Positions 8,677-17,247 of a DNA stretch of 64,000 bases are shown here, piece after piece (positions within the stretch are counted from its first letter, which is position 1; every line of letters starts with the position of its first letter). The notes under the pieces are model-generated. The model did not search any database. It saw only the letters and a program-made list of their open reading frames with translations, and was not told the DNA's origin. Made by a program: the position numbers and the translations under genes. The stretch comes from an uncultured Pseudomonadota bacterium (GTDB taxonomy: Bacteria; Pseudomonadota; Gammaproteobacteria; Burkholderiales; SG8-39). The DNA lies in assembly GCA_903834835.1 (NCBI GenBank), contig CAILKO010000052.1, forward strand, positions 1 through 64,000, given 5' to 3'.

Positions 8677-11600
8677 TCAAGCAGAACGTATCGCAGGTGC
8701 TTTATCTGCCATATCTACCGATTGCCCGTTCGCCAATGTGGTGAGCGCGCGAGCCAATCCTTGCGGCTCGCGGCAGACGAGAAAATCCCACTGCCCGAGC
8801 CTGCCCCAATGATTCACAGCCGCAACCCAGCGCTTGGCGGCCTGATGCTTGGCATCAGTATCCTCGAACTGCTTTCCTTTAATTTCGAGAACGACGTTGA
8901 GCCCGCTTTGTAGGCGAACGATGAAATCAGGCTCATAAACCTGGGGGTTGCCATACAGCTCGTATGGGATGTTGAATTCGAGTCTGTCGTTTCTAGCATA
9001 CGAAAGTACCGCGCCTTCCTTCGCAAGCTTTTCGAGCTGGAACGCGGCGGCCTGCTCCCAAGATCCGGTGTCGCAAGCAATCAAGTTCAAGTGACTTGCG
9101 CCAGTCATTTGCACGGGCTTCACCGTCTTAAAGTGAACGCTCTCGGTGCTGCCCACCGGCCGATACCGATTCAGTCGCGGCAACAAGGGTGCTTCACCGC
9201 GCTCGTCATCGGGTGTGATAGCAGCGAGCAGCAGCCCGATAATCCGTTGGGCATAGGTCTGTAGGCCGATCTCGCAAGGATCGCACCCAGCGAGATCGAT
9301 GCGTGTTGCGACGTACTGTTTCACAATCGCGAGGACCTGCGGAAATAGCAACGCCCTGCCCTGCTGCCGGAGCTTCTCCTTGCCCGGAATCGCTGCTTCC
9401 GTCAGCGCGCGCACGACTTCCTTCGCCAGCTCGAACTCGATGGTCTGCGGGTGCACGGAGTCGTAATACGCTTGTCGATCTACCAGATCGAAACCGAATC
9501 CGGTCTGGGCGCCCGGGTGTCCGACTTGGTACCCCACCTGCGGGCGTACGAACGCCGCAGTCGGCGTCGTCCATGGATCGAGGGTTGTTTTCTCGACTTT
9601 TGAGACGTCGCATTTCACGAGGTTCCGCTTGAGGTCGACAACGTAGCCCTCGACCACGGGGAAGCGGATTTCCAGCGCCTTGCGCTCGGGCAATGCCATG
9701 ACTTCGTGCTTGGGCCTGTCTTCGGGCTCTGCACCCTTTCCGGGTTCGCGCCCCTTGAACGGGATCAGCGAGAACGGCACGCCGAAAATATCGACGTACT
9801 CCGCAGTCAGAAGTCCCGTCTGCGGGTCCGGGGTATAGTCCATGCGCCTCAGCCCGCGGCCCACCACCTGCTCACAGAGCAATTGGCTATGGAAAGCGCG
9901 CAAGCCGAGAATGTGCGTCACGTTATTCGCGTCCCAGCCTTCACTCAACATGTTGACGCTGACCACGCAGCGGATATCCGCTCCGGCCTCGCCCGGGCGG
10001 CCTACGGTCGCGACGATCTTCCGCAGGTCTTCAGCGGCCTCCTTCCTTGTGGCGATGGGGTCTTCGCTTTCCGCCGCGGCAAGCAGGTTGGAATCAATGC
10101 GCAGCGTGACTTCAGCACCCTTGCGGTTCCACAGTCCCGGGAATCCCGTCAATCCCGAGCCGTATCGTTTCTGCGCCTTGGCTTTCTTCTTCCGTCGCTT
10201 TGGAGTCTCTTCGTCATCGTCGTCATCCTCGTCGTTCGTCTCCACGTCAACAAATTCTTCGCCGGAGATTTCTCGATAAAACTCCTTGGCAATGTCGGTG
10301 TTATCGCAGACGATGATCATCACCGGCGGTGTCCTGTCTTGCCCGGGCGCGGACGATTCGACCTGCTCGAGCTTCTGCTTCCATTCACCCGCGAGCGTTA
10401 TCAACGCATCCTGCGCTTTGCGATAGACGACAGCCGGCTTGGGCTTCCCGCCGGTGAGCTTCTCGCCGGCCTTCAGATCGCGAGTGATGTGCTCCCAAAG
10501 TTTGAAGTACTTGGGATCCGGGCGGCCGGTGTTATCCATCGCCGGCAGGCGCGGAATTTTCGTAATGCCGCTTTCAATCGCATCAACCAAGGAGAAGTCG
10601 CTCACGATCCACGGGAACGGCGAACCCTCCGGATATCCGCTGCCGTGAATGTAGAAAGGGGTAGCCGACAGGTCCACACAAAGGCCGATGCCGCACGCTG
10701 CATTGATTTTGTCCAGCCCGCTGACCCAAACGGTCGCCTCCTCGCGATCAGCCTTCTCGTCGGCAGTCAGCTTCGCGTCGGCGCCCACGGGGGCAGGGCG
10801 GTACGCGTGGTGGCCTTCGTCGTTCAGCACCAACAAGGGCTCGTCGTCCCATAGTTCGCCGAGGCGGTTGCGCGCGAAGGCTTCCGGGCTTTCTGCACCA
10901 AGCTTCACAATGGGCGCCCCGCCTACGTTCTGCACTTCCGCTTCCGGCGCCAGCCAGTGCCAGTTGGTCACCAGAACCTTTCCCTTTGCCAGTTCCGGCC
11001 GTAGCGCAGTGGGTACGATGTCGAAAAGTTCGTAGTAGTTGTTCGGATGACCGGGCCGCAGGACGGCGAGACGTTCCTTGATCGTGAGGTTCGGGCACAC
11101 CACGAGCGTCCGACGCGGGAAGCGGGGGTCTCCCGGCTTCGTGCCACGATTGCAGAATGCCCACGCAATCAGCATCGCCATGACAACGGTCTTGCCGCTG
11201 CCAGTCGCCATTTTGCAAGCGTAGCGTGCAATCGCCTTTCCGCCATCCTCGTTCGGAATGTCGGCGAGCTTTGGATGCTGCGCGACCCTCGGATTCCACT
11301 CGTCCGGCCGCGGATTACGCCCTTGAGCGAGCGCGTTGAAATCCCCCAGTGTCAGCTTCGGCGTCCAGCGTGGCTTCCTACCGACGGCGAGAATTTCACG
11401 CAGATAGATGATGGTCTCTACCGCCTCTACCTGGCAGAAGAACAGCCGGCGCAGGCGATCCTCGCGCCACCAGTGGCGCAGGAGCTTCTTGGTCGTCTCG
11501 CTCGCGTTCTCCCAGCCCGAATCGCGCCAGCGCCGCACGTCCTCGCGTAACGCATTGACCAGCGGCAGGTCGTCACGCTCTTCCTCGGCCATGAACGACA

Positions 11601-11784
11601 TCTGTTGCTGCGCAGTGCCGCTTCGCTCGCTCTTGAACCAGTAGCTCGCGGGGCGCCGGCCCGGCGTCCTGGACGGAATGCCAGTGCGCGTGTCATACAG
11701 CCAATGTTGATCGGGCTCTTCGTACGGCGAGCACAGGATCGGATTCTCGACCGGCTGAATCGGGATGGATAGCTGTTGCGCCAT
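8677..11784 (-). CDS. res: Type III-like restriction enzyme Res subunit (DEAD/DEAH helicase-nuclease)
   Basis: 1035 aa from the ATG at 11784, 4 bp after the mod stop codon. Walker A ATGSGKT (193-199) and a DEGHH box (322-326) define a superfamily 2 translocase. A later segment (SVNMLSEGWDANNVTHILGLR...QVVGRGLRR) matches the conserved motifs of type III Res and UvrB-like helicases. Near the C-terminus, EPDFIVRL...NVVLEIKGKQ has the PD-(D/E)xK nuclease pattern. It should cut unmethylated DNA together with the upstream methylase. A stretch of acidic and basic residues near 545-570 looks like a flexible linker. Confidence 0.9.
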   Translation of the reverse strand: MAQQLSIPIQPVENPILCSPYEEPDQHWLYDTRTGIPSRTPGRRPASYWFKSERSGTAQQQMSFMAEEERDDLPLVNALREDVRRWRDSGWENASETTKKLLRHWWREDRLRRLFFCQVEAVETIIYLREILAVGRKPRWTPKLTLGDFNALAQGRNPRPDEWNPRVAQHPKLADIPNEDGGKAIARYACKMATGSGKTVVMAMLIAWAFCNRGTKPGDPRFPRRTLVVCPNLTIKERLAVLRPGHPNNYYELFDIVPTALRPELAKGKVLVTNWHWLAPEAEVQNVGGAPIVKLGAESPEAFARNRLGELWDDEPLLVLNDEGHHAYRPAPVGADAKLTADEKADREEATVWVSGLDKINAACGIGLCVDLSATPFYIHGSGYPEGSPFPWIVSDFSLVDAIESGITKIPRLPAMDNTGRPDPKYFKLWEHITRDLKAGEKLTGGKPKPAVVYRKAQDALITLAGEWKQKLEQVESSAPGQDRTPPVMIIVCDNTDIAKEFYREISGEEFVDVETNDEDDDDDEETPKRRKKKAKAQKRYGSGLTGFPGLWNRKGAEVTLRIDSNLLAAAESEDPIATRKEAAEDLRKIVATVGRPGEAGADIRCVVSVNMLSEGWDANNVTHILGLRAFHSQLLCEQVVGRGLRRMDYTPDPQTGLLTAEYVDIFGVPFSLIPFKGREPGKGAEPEDRPKHEVMALPERKALEIRFPVVEGYVVDLKRNLVKCDVSKVEKTTLDPWTTPTAAFVRPQVGYQVGHPGAQTGFGFDLVDRQAYYDSVHPQTIEFELAKEVVRALTEAAIPGKEKLRQQGRALLFPQVLAIVKQYVATRIDLAGCDPCEIGLQTYAQRIIGLLLAAITPDDERGEAPLLPRLNRYRPVGSTESVHFKTVKPVQMTGASHLNLIACDTGSWEQAAAFQLEKLAKEGAVLSYARNDRLEFNIPYELYGNPQVYEPDFIVRLQSGLNVVLEIKGKQFEDTDAKHQAAKRWVAAVNHWGRLGQWDFLVCREPQGLARALTTLANGQSVDMADKAPAIRSA

Positions 11785-11788
11785 GACT

Positions 11789-14700
11789 TCAGTACCGACC
11801 CGACATCTGAAGCACGCGCATGCCCTCGTTACCACGTGGATCGATCACCTTAACGGCGACACGCCACGGATCATCCTTGGCGAGCCGCTCGGGGCGTGGA
11901 AAGCCGAGGCTGGTGAGCCCGCTCAGTGACTCGAAGGCATCTTCCTCGACCACCCCGGCATCACCAAGTGCCTTGGCAAGTCTCGCCCATTTGCTCTTGT
12001 CGGGAAAGAACGCCTGGCAAATACAGAACGTCCGCCCGTCGTAGTCCGTATCCAAGAACCAGGCCGCGATGCGATCCTTGTCCGTAGGGAAGAGCGTGTT
12101 GCTGACCGGGTCGTATACGTCCATGCCTTCGACCTCGATCACGAATTCGCCGTCGGGCGTCTTGGCCGGCGCCTTCACGCGCGGCGCGCTGAACACCGTG
12201 AAGAGCTGGCTGCCGGGCTGAGTCTTCAACAGATCGCCCATCGCCACGTCCGGGCGTATCAGCGCCATGTGCAGCCGCAGTTTGGGATGGCTGCCGCTTT
12301 CGATTGCGTCTTGCGCCGCGGCGTCGAAGCCGAAGCCCGCGAACACCACGTCGTCGTAGCCCTTGCGATTGGCGTCGCGGATCACCTCCTCCACCTGCAT
12401 GGCCGACACGTTGCCGATTTCCGGACCCACGCTCACGGCAACGCGCCGCTCCTTGCCATCGCCGTTCATCCACTCGCCCTCGGCGTGAATCAAAGAGGCA
12501 CTGGTCATCGGGTCAAGCCGGCTGAACTTCATGTTCCGGTTGCCGTGGAAGTCCACGCCGCTCGCCCTCAGCAGCCGCAGGATCTTGTCGAGATGGGCCT
12601 CGGCATTGGCCACCGCCGCGTCGCCATCGAAGGTGTCCAGCGACTCCGGAGCCCCGCCGATGGGTGTGTCAGGGCCATCCTCCACCGCGATCACGCCTTC
12701 CATGGTGAACGGCCCAGTTACGCGCACCACGCCCTTCACGATCTCCGGCTTGTCCACCAGCTCTTCCATTCCCGCGTTCGCGGCAATGCAGGCATTGACC
12801 TCGTCCATCTTTGCACGCCATGCGGTGCGATAGGCAGTCAGCGTTTCCTGCAAGGGCTTTGGCCAGTCGGGATCAGTGTCGAAGGGGACTTCCCACTCCA
12901 TCCATTCGTGCTTCGGAATTGCGCCACGGTATGACTCGACCTGCTTGGGCGTCAGCCCCTTCAGCGGTGAGCGTGCAGGCATGGTCTTGATCAGCCCGGG
13001 CTGCGTTCCCGGCAGCAACCAACGACGGGTATCGGCATCGGTTACGGCATTTGCACCCTGTTCGCGGTGCTTGCTGATCAGTTTTGCAACCAACTTTTCC
13101 TTCGACGGTGCCCCAACCTTAGCGACTTCGCGATTCAGCTTTCCTAGTCTCTCAGCGAGGAGTGGTTCGTGCTTTGCAAAGATAGGGTCGAGGGATGTAT
13201 TTCGAGAAATACTGCTCAGCTTAATATGCGGGACCGTCTTACATTGAAATGTCAACTGGCGCCCAGTCGGCCTGCCTTCCTCATTGAGTTCGGCTATCCA
13301 GGTACCGCGAGGATTCCGCTCTACATCTTCGGGGCCAAGCTCACGTAAACGGTGAAAATCGAACTTCGCCGTCAAAAGCCTATGTTTAGCGAGTGCGAGT
13401 GCAACTCGACTGGAGTCACAGGTGATCCAGCGCCGGCCCCATTGCTCCGCAACGAATGCTGATGTTCCACTTCCACATGTTGGATCGAGCACGAGATCGC
13501 CTGGATCAGTACACATCAAAAGGCATCGTTCGATAACGCGATGAGATGTCTGAACAACATAGACTCTATCTAGCGCGCCCCTAACGTCCATCCATACGCT
13601 GTTGATTTCTGTAACAGGAAAATCCTTCATGTAACGCCGAAAAATTCTGTGCCCGTCACGCACTTCTATGCGACCGGCATTGCAGAGTCGAATCATTCCG
13701 TCAATGCTTGTTTTCCAGTTCTTGTCACTCGAAATCTTGAACGTAAAACCCTTCCATTCGAACGGGACGGATGTGTACTGCCGAAATCCATCGGATACGA
13801 CTGACGCGGTTGAATAAATAGCCCCACCTGGAGGTGCTTCTATTGCGCCAGAAAGTTCATTGTCCGTTAGAGGGCGGGATGATCCGTCCGGCATCTCTAC
13901 ATTGGTGTATTCGGTTGAACCACCAGTGGCCAATTCTTTCTCCGCATAGAGTTGGCGGTATTTCATCTTCGATGCATCTTTTGCGTACCAAAGGATAAAA
14001 TCGACAGTCGTACTTAGAGTGTCTTTTGTCGCGCCCCCTGTTTTGCGGAAGGCGATAATGCAGACTTTATTTTCAGCCCCGAATATTTCATCCAGTAGCG
14101 AGGTAACTCGATGCAGATTTTCATCGCTAATCTGGACAAAGATGCTGCCAACATCAGCAAGTAACTCTCTGGCAATCGTTAGGCGATCCCGTAGGTAGGC
14201 AAGGTACGAGTGGATACCAAGCGTCCAAGTGTCTCGGTAGGCTTTGACCATCTCAGGCTCGCGGGTAAGGTCCTGTTCACGGTCTTTCACCTCGCGCTGC
14301 CCGAGCTGCGGCTGGAAATTGGAGCCGAACCGGATGCCATAGGGCGGGTCGAGGTAGATCATCTGCACTCGACCCGCTAGGTCCTCGCGCCGCGCGAGGC
14401 TCGCCATCACTTGCAGCGAATCCCCGAGAATCATCCTGTTCGCCCAGTCCACGTCGTGCTGGTAGAACTGCACGGCCTTGGCGTATTCGTGCTGCGGATC
14501 GGCGAAGAGATCGCGTTCCACATCCTCGCGCGCAAGTACGCGCAGAATCGCCTGTGTGGAGACGCGCTCGTGCATGTGCAGTGCGACCGGCTCGACTTCG
14601 AACCACGGTTTCTCGCGCTTGCCGCTCCATTCCAGCCACGGTTCGTGCCGGCGCAGTGCCTCGGCCAGCAGATTGGCTTCGTCCGCAGACAACGCCCGCT

Positions 14701-14941
14701 GGCGGGCGGTTGCAAGCAGCTCGGGCAGCCGGTCCGCGCCGATCGCATCTGCTGCAGAGCGCAGCACCGGGGGCAGGTGCGGGTTGTATTCGTAGCGGAT
14801 CTTCGGCGCTTCCTGAATCCGCCCTTGCGCCTCCAGGCCGGCGGGCGGGATGTTTTTGCGCTTGGCCGTGTGCTTGATCGCAGTGACAGCGCTGTCCGTC
14901 GTCACATTCGCCTTGTTAGCTTTCTTACTGGCTTTTGGCAT
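11789..14941 (-). CDS. mod: Site-specific DNA methyltransferase (type III Mod-like, beta class)
   Basis: 1050 aa. Motif IV DPPY (198-201) precedes motif I DPTCGSGTS (487-495), the order of beta-class amino-methyltransferases that methylate adenine N6 or cytosine N4. The region between the motifs should hold the target recognition domain. It is strongly lower in GC (about 46% in the 120 bases counted at 13681-13800) than both ends of the gene, suggesting domain exchange. The protein is long for a Mod subunit: about 450 residues follow motif I, with no motif recognised. It is the first gene of the restriction operon. Confidence 0.88.
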   Translation of the reverse strand: MPKASKKANKANVTTDSAVTAIKHTAKRKNIPPAGLEAQGRIQEAPKIRYEYNPHLPPVLRSAADAIGADRLPELLATARQRALSADEANLLAEALRRHEPWLEWSGKREKPWFEVEPVALHMHERVSTQAILRVLAREDVERDLFADPQHEYAKAVQFYQHDVDWANRMILGDSLQVMASLARREDLAGRVQMIYLDPPYGIRFGSNFQPQLGQREVKDREQDLTREPEMVKAYRDTWTLGIHSYLAYLRDRLTIARELLADVGSIFVQISDENLHRVTSLLDEIFGAENKVCIIAFRKTGGATKDTLSTTVDFILWYAKDASKMKYRQLYAEKELATGGSTEYTNVEMPDGSSRPLTDNELSGAIEAPPGGAIYSTASVVSDGFRQYTSVPFEWKGFTFKISSDKNWKTSIDGMIRLCNAGRIEVRDGHRIFRRYMKDFPVTEINSVWMDVRGALDRVYVVQTSHRVIERCLLMCTDPGDLVLDPTCGSGTSAFVAEQWGRRWITCDSSRVALALAKHRLLTAKFDFHRLRELGPEDVERNPRGTWIAELNEEGRPTGRQLTFQCKTVPHIKLSSISRNTSLDPIFAKHEPLLAERLGKLNREVAKVGAPSKEKLVAKLISKHREQGANAVTDADTRRWLLPGTQPGLIKTMPARSPLKGLTPKQVESYRGAIPKHEWMEWEVPFDTDPDWPKPLQETLTAYRTAWRAKMDEVNACIAANAGMEELVDKPEIVKGVVRVTGPFTMEGVIAVEDGPDTPIGGAPESLDTFDGDAAVANAEAHLDKILRLLRASGVDFHGNRNMKFSRLDPMTSASLIHAEGEWMNGDGKERRVAVSVGPEIGNVSAMQVEEVIRDANRKGYDDVVFAGFGFDAAAQDAIESGSHPKLRLHMALIRPDVAMGDLLKTQPGSQLFTVFSAPRVKAPAKTPDGEFVIEVEGMDVYDPVSNTLFPTDKDRIAAWFLDTDYDGRTFCICQAFFPDKSKWARLAKALGDAGVVEEDAFESLSGLTSLGFPRPERLAKDDPWRVAVKVIDPRGNEGMRVLQMSGRY

Positions 14942-15261
14942 CGAGGATCACTCTGATTTAGAACGTGGATTCTGGCGCGAAGGGTGTGTGCGCTGGTGCG
15001 GACATCATCTAAGTGCAACGCATGCCTGGAAGCACCCGCCCCCGTTTACAAGCAAAAGGGAATTCTCCCGGGACCCGAGTGTGCAAAGACCCTGCCCTTA
15101 AAGCAAGCATTCCTGCGATTCTCCGACGTGGGGAAAGCTTGACGCCACTCCGCCACCCCCAGAGGAAGAAAATCGCCCCATACCCGTCTAGGTAGTAACA
15201 TTTACGTTACCATCTATCCCACCACCCACCCACCCTCCCCCGCATCCGCTATCCTCCCCCC
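14942..15261. other. Gene-free divergent region upstream of mod and the 69-aa gene
   Basis: 320 bp with no gene. It holds palindrome copy 3 (15192-15213). No convincing -35/-10 pair could be assigned for the restriction operon, although its promoter must lie here or just inside. Confidence 0.6.
15192..15213. repeat. Dispersed 22-bp palindrome, copy 3 (inverted orientation)
   Basis: GTAGTAAC, spacer ATTTAC, GTTACCAT. Read on the minus strand it agrees with the other copies at 18 of 22 positions, so the spacer shows it is inserted in the opposite orientation. It lies between the divergent mod and 69-aa genes. Confidence 0.75.
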
Positions 15262-15471
15262 ATGCCCCCCGACCACACCCTCCCGACCCGCGCCCTCCCC
15301 CCGGGGAATTTGAAGACCTACTCGACGGGCAAGCCCTGGGACTGCCGCACCTGCACGCATTCGATCGGGCACGGGCCGAGTCATCTGTGGTGCGAGTTTC
15401 ACAAGGTGGTGGTGATCAACCCCTGCGCGCGCTGGGAGCGCGGGGCGGGTTGCGACACGCCGGAGGGCTGA
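15262..15471 (+). CDS. Small Cys-rich protein of unknown function
   Basis: 69 aa with five cysteines: CRTC, then single Cys residues in LWCEF, NPCARW and AGCDT. The spacing could bind zinc. The last 10 codons lie inside the 163-bp direct repeat. In the reconstructed ancestral order this gene stood directly upstream of the PD-(D/E)xK nuclease, 5 bp from its start codon, so the two were probably co-transcribed. No family name recognised. Confidence 0.6.
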   Translation: MPPDHTLPTRALPPGNLKTYSTGKPWDCRTCTHSIGHGPSHLWCEFHKVVVINPCARWERGAGCDTPEG

Positions 15472-15599
15472 GGCGCATGGCGAAGAAGCTCTACACCCCG
15501 GGCCAGGCGCAGCCTTTCGCGCTCAGCCGCTCGAAGGTGGAGCTGCATGTGGACTGCCCGCGCTGTTTCTATCTGGACCGGCGCCTGGGCATCGCGCGC
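15437..15599. repeat. 163-bp direct repeat, copy A
   Basis: Identical to 16462-16624 except at 15477 (A here, G there), which turns the nuclease start from ATG to GTG. The repeat covers the end of the 69-aa gene and the first 41 codons of the nuclease gene. The two copies bracket the PIN/RHH toxin-antitoxin cassette. Confidence 0.95.
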
Positions 15600-15722
15600 G
15601 GGAAGCGCAGCTCAGCGGGTCATTTCAACGCCCGCTCCGCGCAGGCGCCTTGTCGAGCCGGTCGATCTTGTCGAGCAGCGCAAGGCCGGTCTTGGGCCTG
15701 CCACGGGCAGCGCGGATCCTGA
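15477..15722 (+). pseudogene. Truncated 5' copy of the PD-(D/E)xK nuclease gene
   Basis: The ATG at 15477 opens the same reading frame as the intact nuclease at 16502. The 41 residues MAKKLYTPGQ...LGIAR are native. After 15599 the frame runs into unrelated DNA of the toxin-antitoxin cassette, antisense to the RHH gene, and stops at 15722. It is the part of the nuclease gene left behind by the insertion. Confidence 0.85.
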
Positions 15723-15864
15723 AGCGCGTTTCGGCGTCGAACTCCGCGAGCGCCGCTGCCGACAGCTCCTCGATCAGCTTGTTGACGCTGACGCTCTTCG
15801 CGCGGGCGAGCTGCTTCAGCCGCTCGTGCGTGGCATCCGGCACCCTGATGGTCAATGTACCCAT
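15625..15864 (-). CDS. Ribbon-helix-helix antitoxin
   Basis: 79 aa. The N-terminus MGTLTIRVPDATHERLKQLAR is a typical beta-strand plus helix of Arc/MetJ-type repressors, followed by a second helix (SVNKLIEELSAAALAE) and a basic tail that would wrap the toxin. It starts one base after the stop codon of the PIN toxin, so the pair is translated together, toxin first. It should neutralise the toxin and repress the operon. Confidence 0.8.
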   Translation of the reverse strand: MGTLTIRVPDATHERLKQLARAKSVSVNKLIEELSAAALAEFDAETRFRIRAARGRPKTGLALLDKIDRLDKAPARSGR

Positions 15865-15865
15865 G

Positions 15866-16297
15866 TCATGACTCCTTCGTGATGTCCTCCGGCCGCAGCA
15901 CTTCCAGCCGGTCGAATCGCAACTGCATTCCCCTGAAATCCCGCACGTTCCGCGTCAGCAGCAGCTCCGCGCCGCCCGCCACCGCGAGCTCGACGAGATG
16001 GTTGTCCGCCTCATCGCGCACGTTCGGACGCCAGAGATAGTAAACCCGCGTCCAGCTGCAGACCGAGAGGAATGCGTCGAAGAGCCGCTCGCGTTCCCGC
16101 GCTGGAACAAGGCTCTTGCTGAACAGCGCTTCGCGCGACAGCACATCCTCGTATTCGGTGAACAGTGCGGCACCCATGAGCGGAACGAATTCCCCTCGCA
16201 GGCAGCGGCGCAGTACTTCCCTGCTCGCGCCCCCGGCATTCAGGAGCGCCGACACGAAAACGCTCGTATCGACCACGACGATCCGCTTCGTCTGCAT
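15866..16297 (-). CDS. PIN-domain ribonuclease toxin
   Basis: 143 aa. The PIN-fold start is clear (IVVVDTSVFVSALL, first acidic residue D10), with further acidic residues in FTEYEDVL and in the late motif DEADNHLVELAVAGGAELLLTRN. It matches the group described as putative toxin-antitoxin toxin component, PIN family (COG1569), metal-dependent RNases. It is paired with the downstream RHH antitoxin, and the cassette lies between the two copies of the 163-bp repeat. Confidence 0.85.
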   Translation of the reverse strand: MQTKRIVVVDTSVFVSALLNAGGASREVLRRCLRGEFVPLMGAALFTEYEDVLSREALFSKSLVPARERERLFDAFLSVCSWTRVYYLWRPNVRDEADNHLVELAVAGGAELLLTRNVRDFRGMQLRFDRLEVLRPEDITKES

Positions 16298-16391
16298 GGC
16301 TTGATGATAGCACCGATGCTGTCTCGCGCTGCAAAGGCCGTCTCAGTGCGGGGCTCACCCGCCGAGCCACCCCATCCTCTATCATCCGGCC

Positions 16392-16496
16392 ATGCCGACT
16401 TCCGAAAAGCCCATCGCCCAGCGCACGCGCGCGCCATCCCGCTATCCCTGCCCCACGGACAAGCGCGGGGCGGGTTGCGACACGCCGGAGGGCTGA
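16392..16496 (+). CDS. Chimeric 34-codon ORF ahead of the nuclease
   Basis: ATG at 16392 reads MPTSEKPIAQRTRAPSRYP and then enters the 163-bp repeat in the same frame as the 69-aa gene, so both end in RGAGCDTPEG. It replaces the 69-aa gene upstream of the intact nuclease and lacks most of its cysteines. It may be a fusion product of the insertion rather than a working gene. Confidence 0.3.
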   Translation: MPTSEKPIAQRTRAPSRYPCPTDKRGAGCDTPEG

Positions 16497-16624
16497 GGCG
16501 CGTGGCGAAGAAGCTCTACACCCCGGGCCAGGCGCAGCCTTTCGCGCTCAGCCGCTCGAAGGTGGAGCTGCATGTGGACTGCCCGCGCTGTTTCTATCTG
16601 GACCGGCGCCTGGGCATCGCGCGC
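16462..16624. repeat. 163-bp direct repeat, copy B
   Basis: Copy of 15437-15599 at an offset of 1025 bp with a single mismatch. This copy is continuous with the intact nuclease gene. Confidence 0.95.
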
Positions 16625-17227
16625 CCGCCGGGCTTCCCGTTCAATCTGAATTCGGCGGTGGATGCGCTCTTGAAGAAGGAGTTCGATCTGTGCCGGGCGC
16701 GCGGCGAGCCCCACCCCTACATGCAGGAGGCGGGCGTCCGCGCGGTGCCGCATCCGCACCCGCAGCTCGATACCTGGCGCGCGAATTTCACCGGCATCCG
16801 CACCCGCCATGCGGCGAGCGGTTTCGAGCTCTTCGGGGCGATCGACGATCTGTGGCGCGATCTGGAGACGGGCGAGCTGATCGTGGTGGACTACAAGGCC
16901 ACCTCGAAGGATGCGGAGGTCACGCTCGATGCCGACTGGCAGGACGGCTACCGGCGCCAGATGGCCTTCTACCAGTGGCTGCTGCGCGCGAACGGCTACA
17001 CGGTGGCCAGACGCGGCTGGTTCGTCTACTGTAACGGCCGGCGCGATCTGGATCGCTTCGACAAGCGGCTGGAATTCCGCGTGACGCTGATCCCGCACGA
17101 GGCGGACGACAGCTGGATCGAACCGGAACTGCTCGCGATCCGCAAGACCCTGGATGCCGACACCCCGCCCGCCCCGACTCTCGGATGCGAGTACTGCGAA
17201 TTCGCGGCAAAGGCGGCGCGCGCCTGA
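16502..17227 (+). CDS. PD-(D/E)xK nuclease with two CxxC motifs (Cas4/RecB-like)
   Basis: 241 aa from the GTG at 16502; the truncated copy has ATG at the same place. The nuclease core is visible as D in GAIDDLWRD and LIVVDYKATS (D-x-K), followed by a QMAFYQWLL helix typical of the RecB-nuclease family. An N-terminal CPRC (27-30) and a C-terminal CEYC (near 230) could together hold an iron-sulphur cluster or zinc, as in Cas4/AddB-type nucleases. No CRISPR genes are nearby. The cellular role is unknown, perhaps DNA end processing. Confidence 0.8.
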   Translation: MAKKLYTPGQAQPFALSRSKVELHVDCPRCFYLDRRLGIARPPGFPFNLNSAVDALLKKEFDLCRARGEPHPYMQEAGVRAVPHPHPQLDTWRANFTGIRTRHAASGFELFGAIDDLWRDLETGELIVVDYKATSKDAEVTLDADWQDGYRRQMAFYQWLLRANGYTVARRGWFVYCNGRRDLDRFDKRLEFRVTLIPHEADDSWIEPELLAIRKTLDADTPPAPTLGCEYCEFAAKAARA

Positions 17228-17232
17228 GGGGG
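17211..17232. repeat. 22-bp direct repeat, copy A (nuclease stop codon)
   Basis: Begins aggcggcgcgcgcc and runs through the nuclease stop codon into ggggg; the same 22 bases recur at 18292-18313. The interval between them carries the BrnA and HicAB cassettes. Confidence 0.8.
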
Positions 17233-17247
17233 CCTGCAGGCGGGCCG

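Noticed and set aside
16502..17227. Nuclease as a CRISPR Cas4 protein
   Set aside because: No cas1/cas2 or repeat array in the window; the fold and cysteines are only Cas4/RecB-like.
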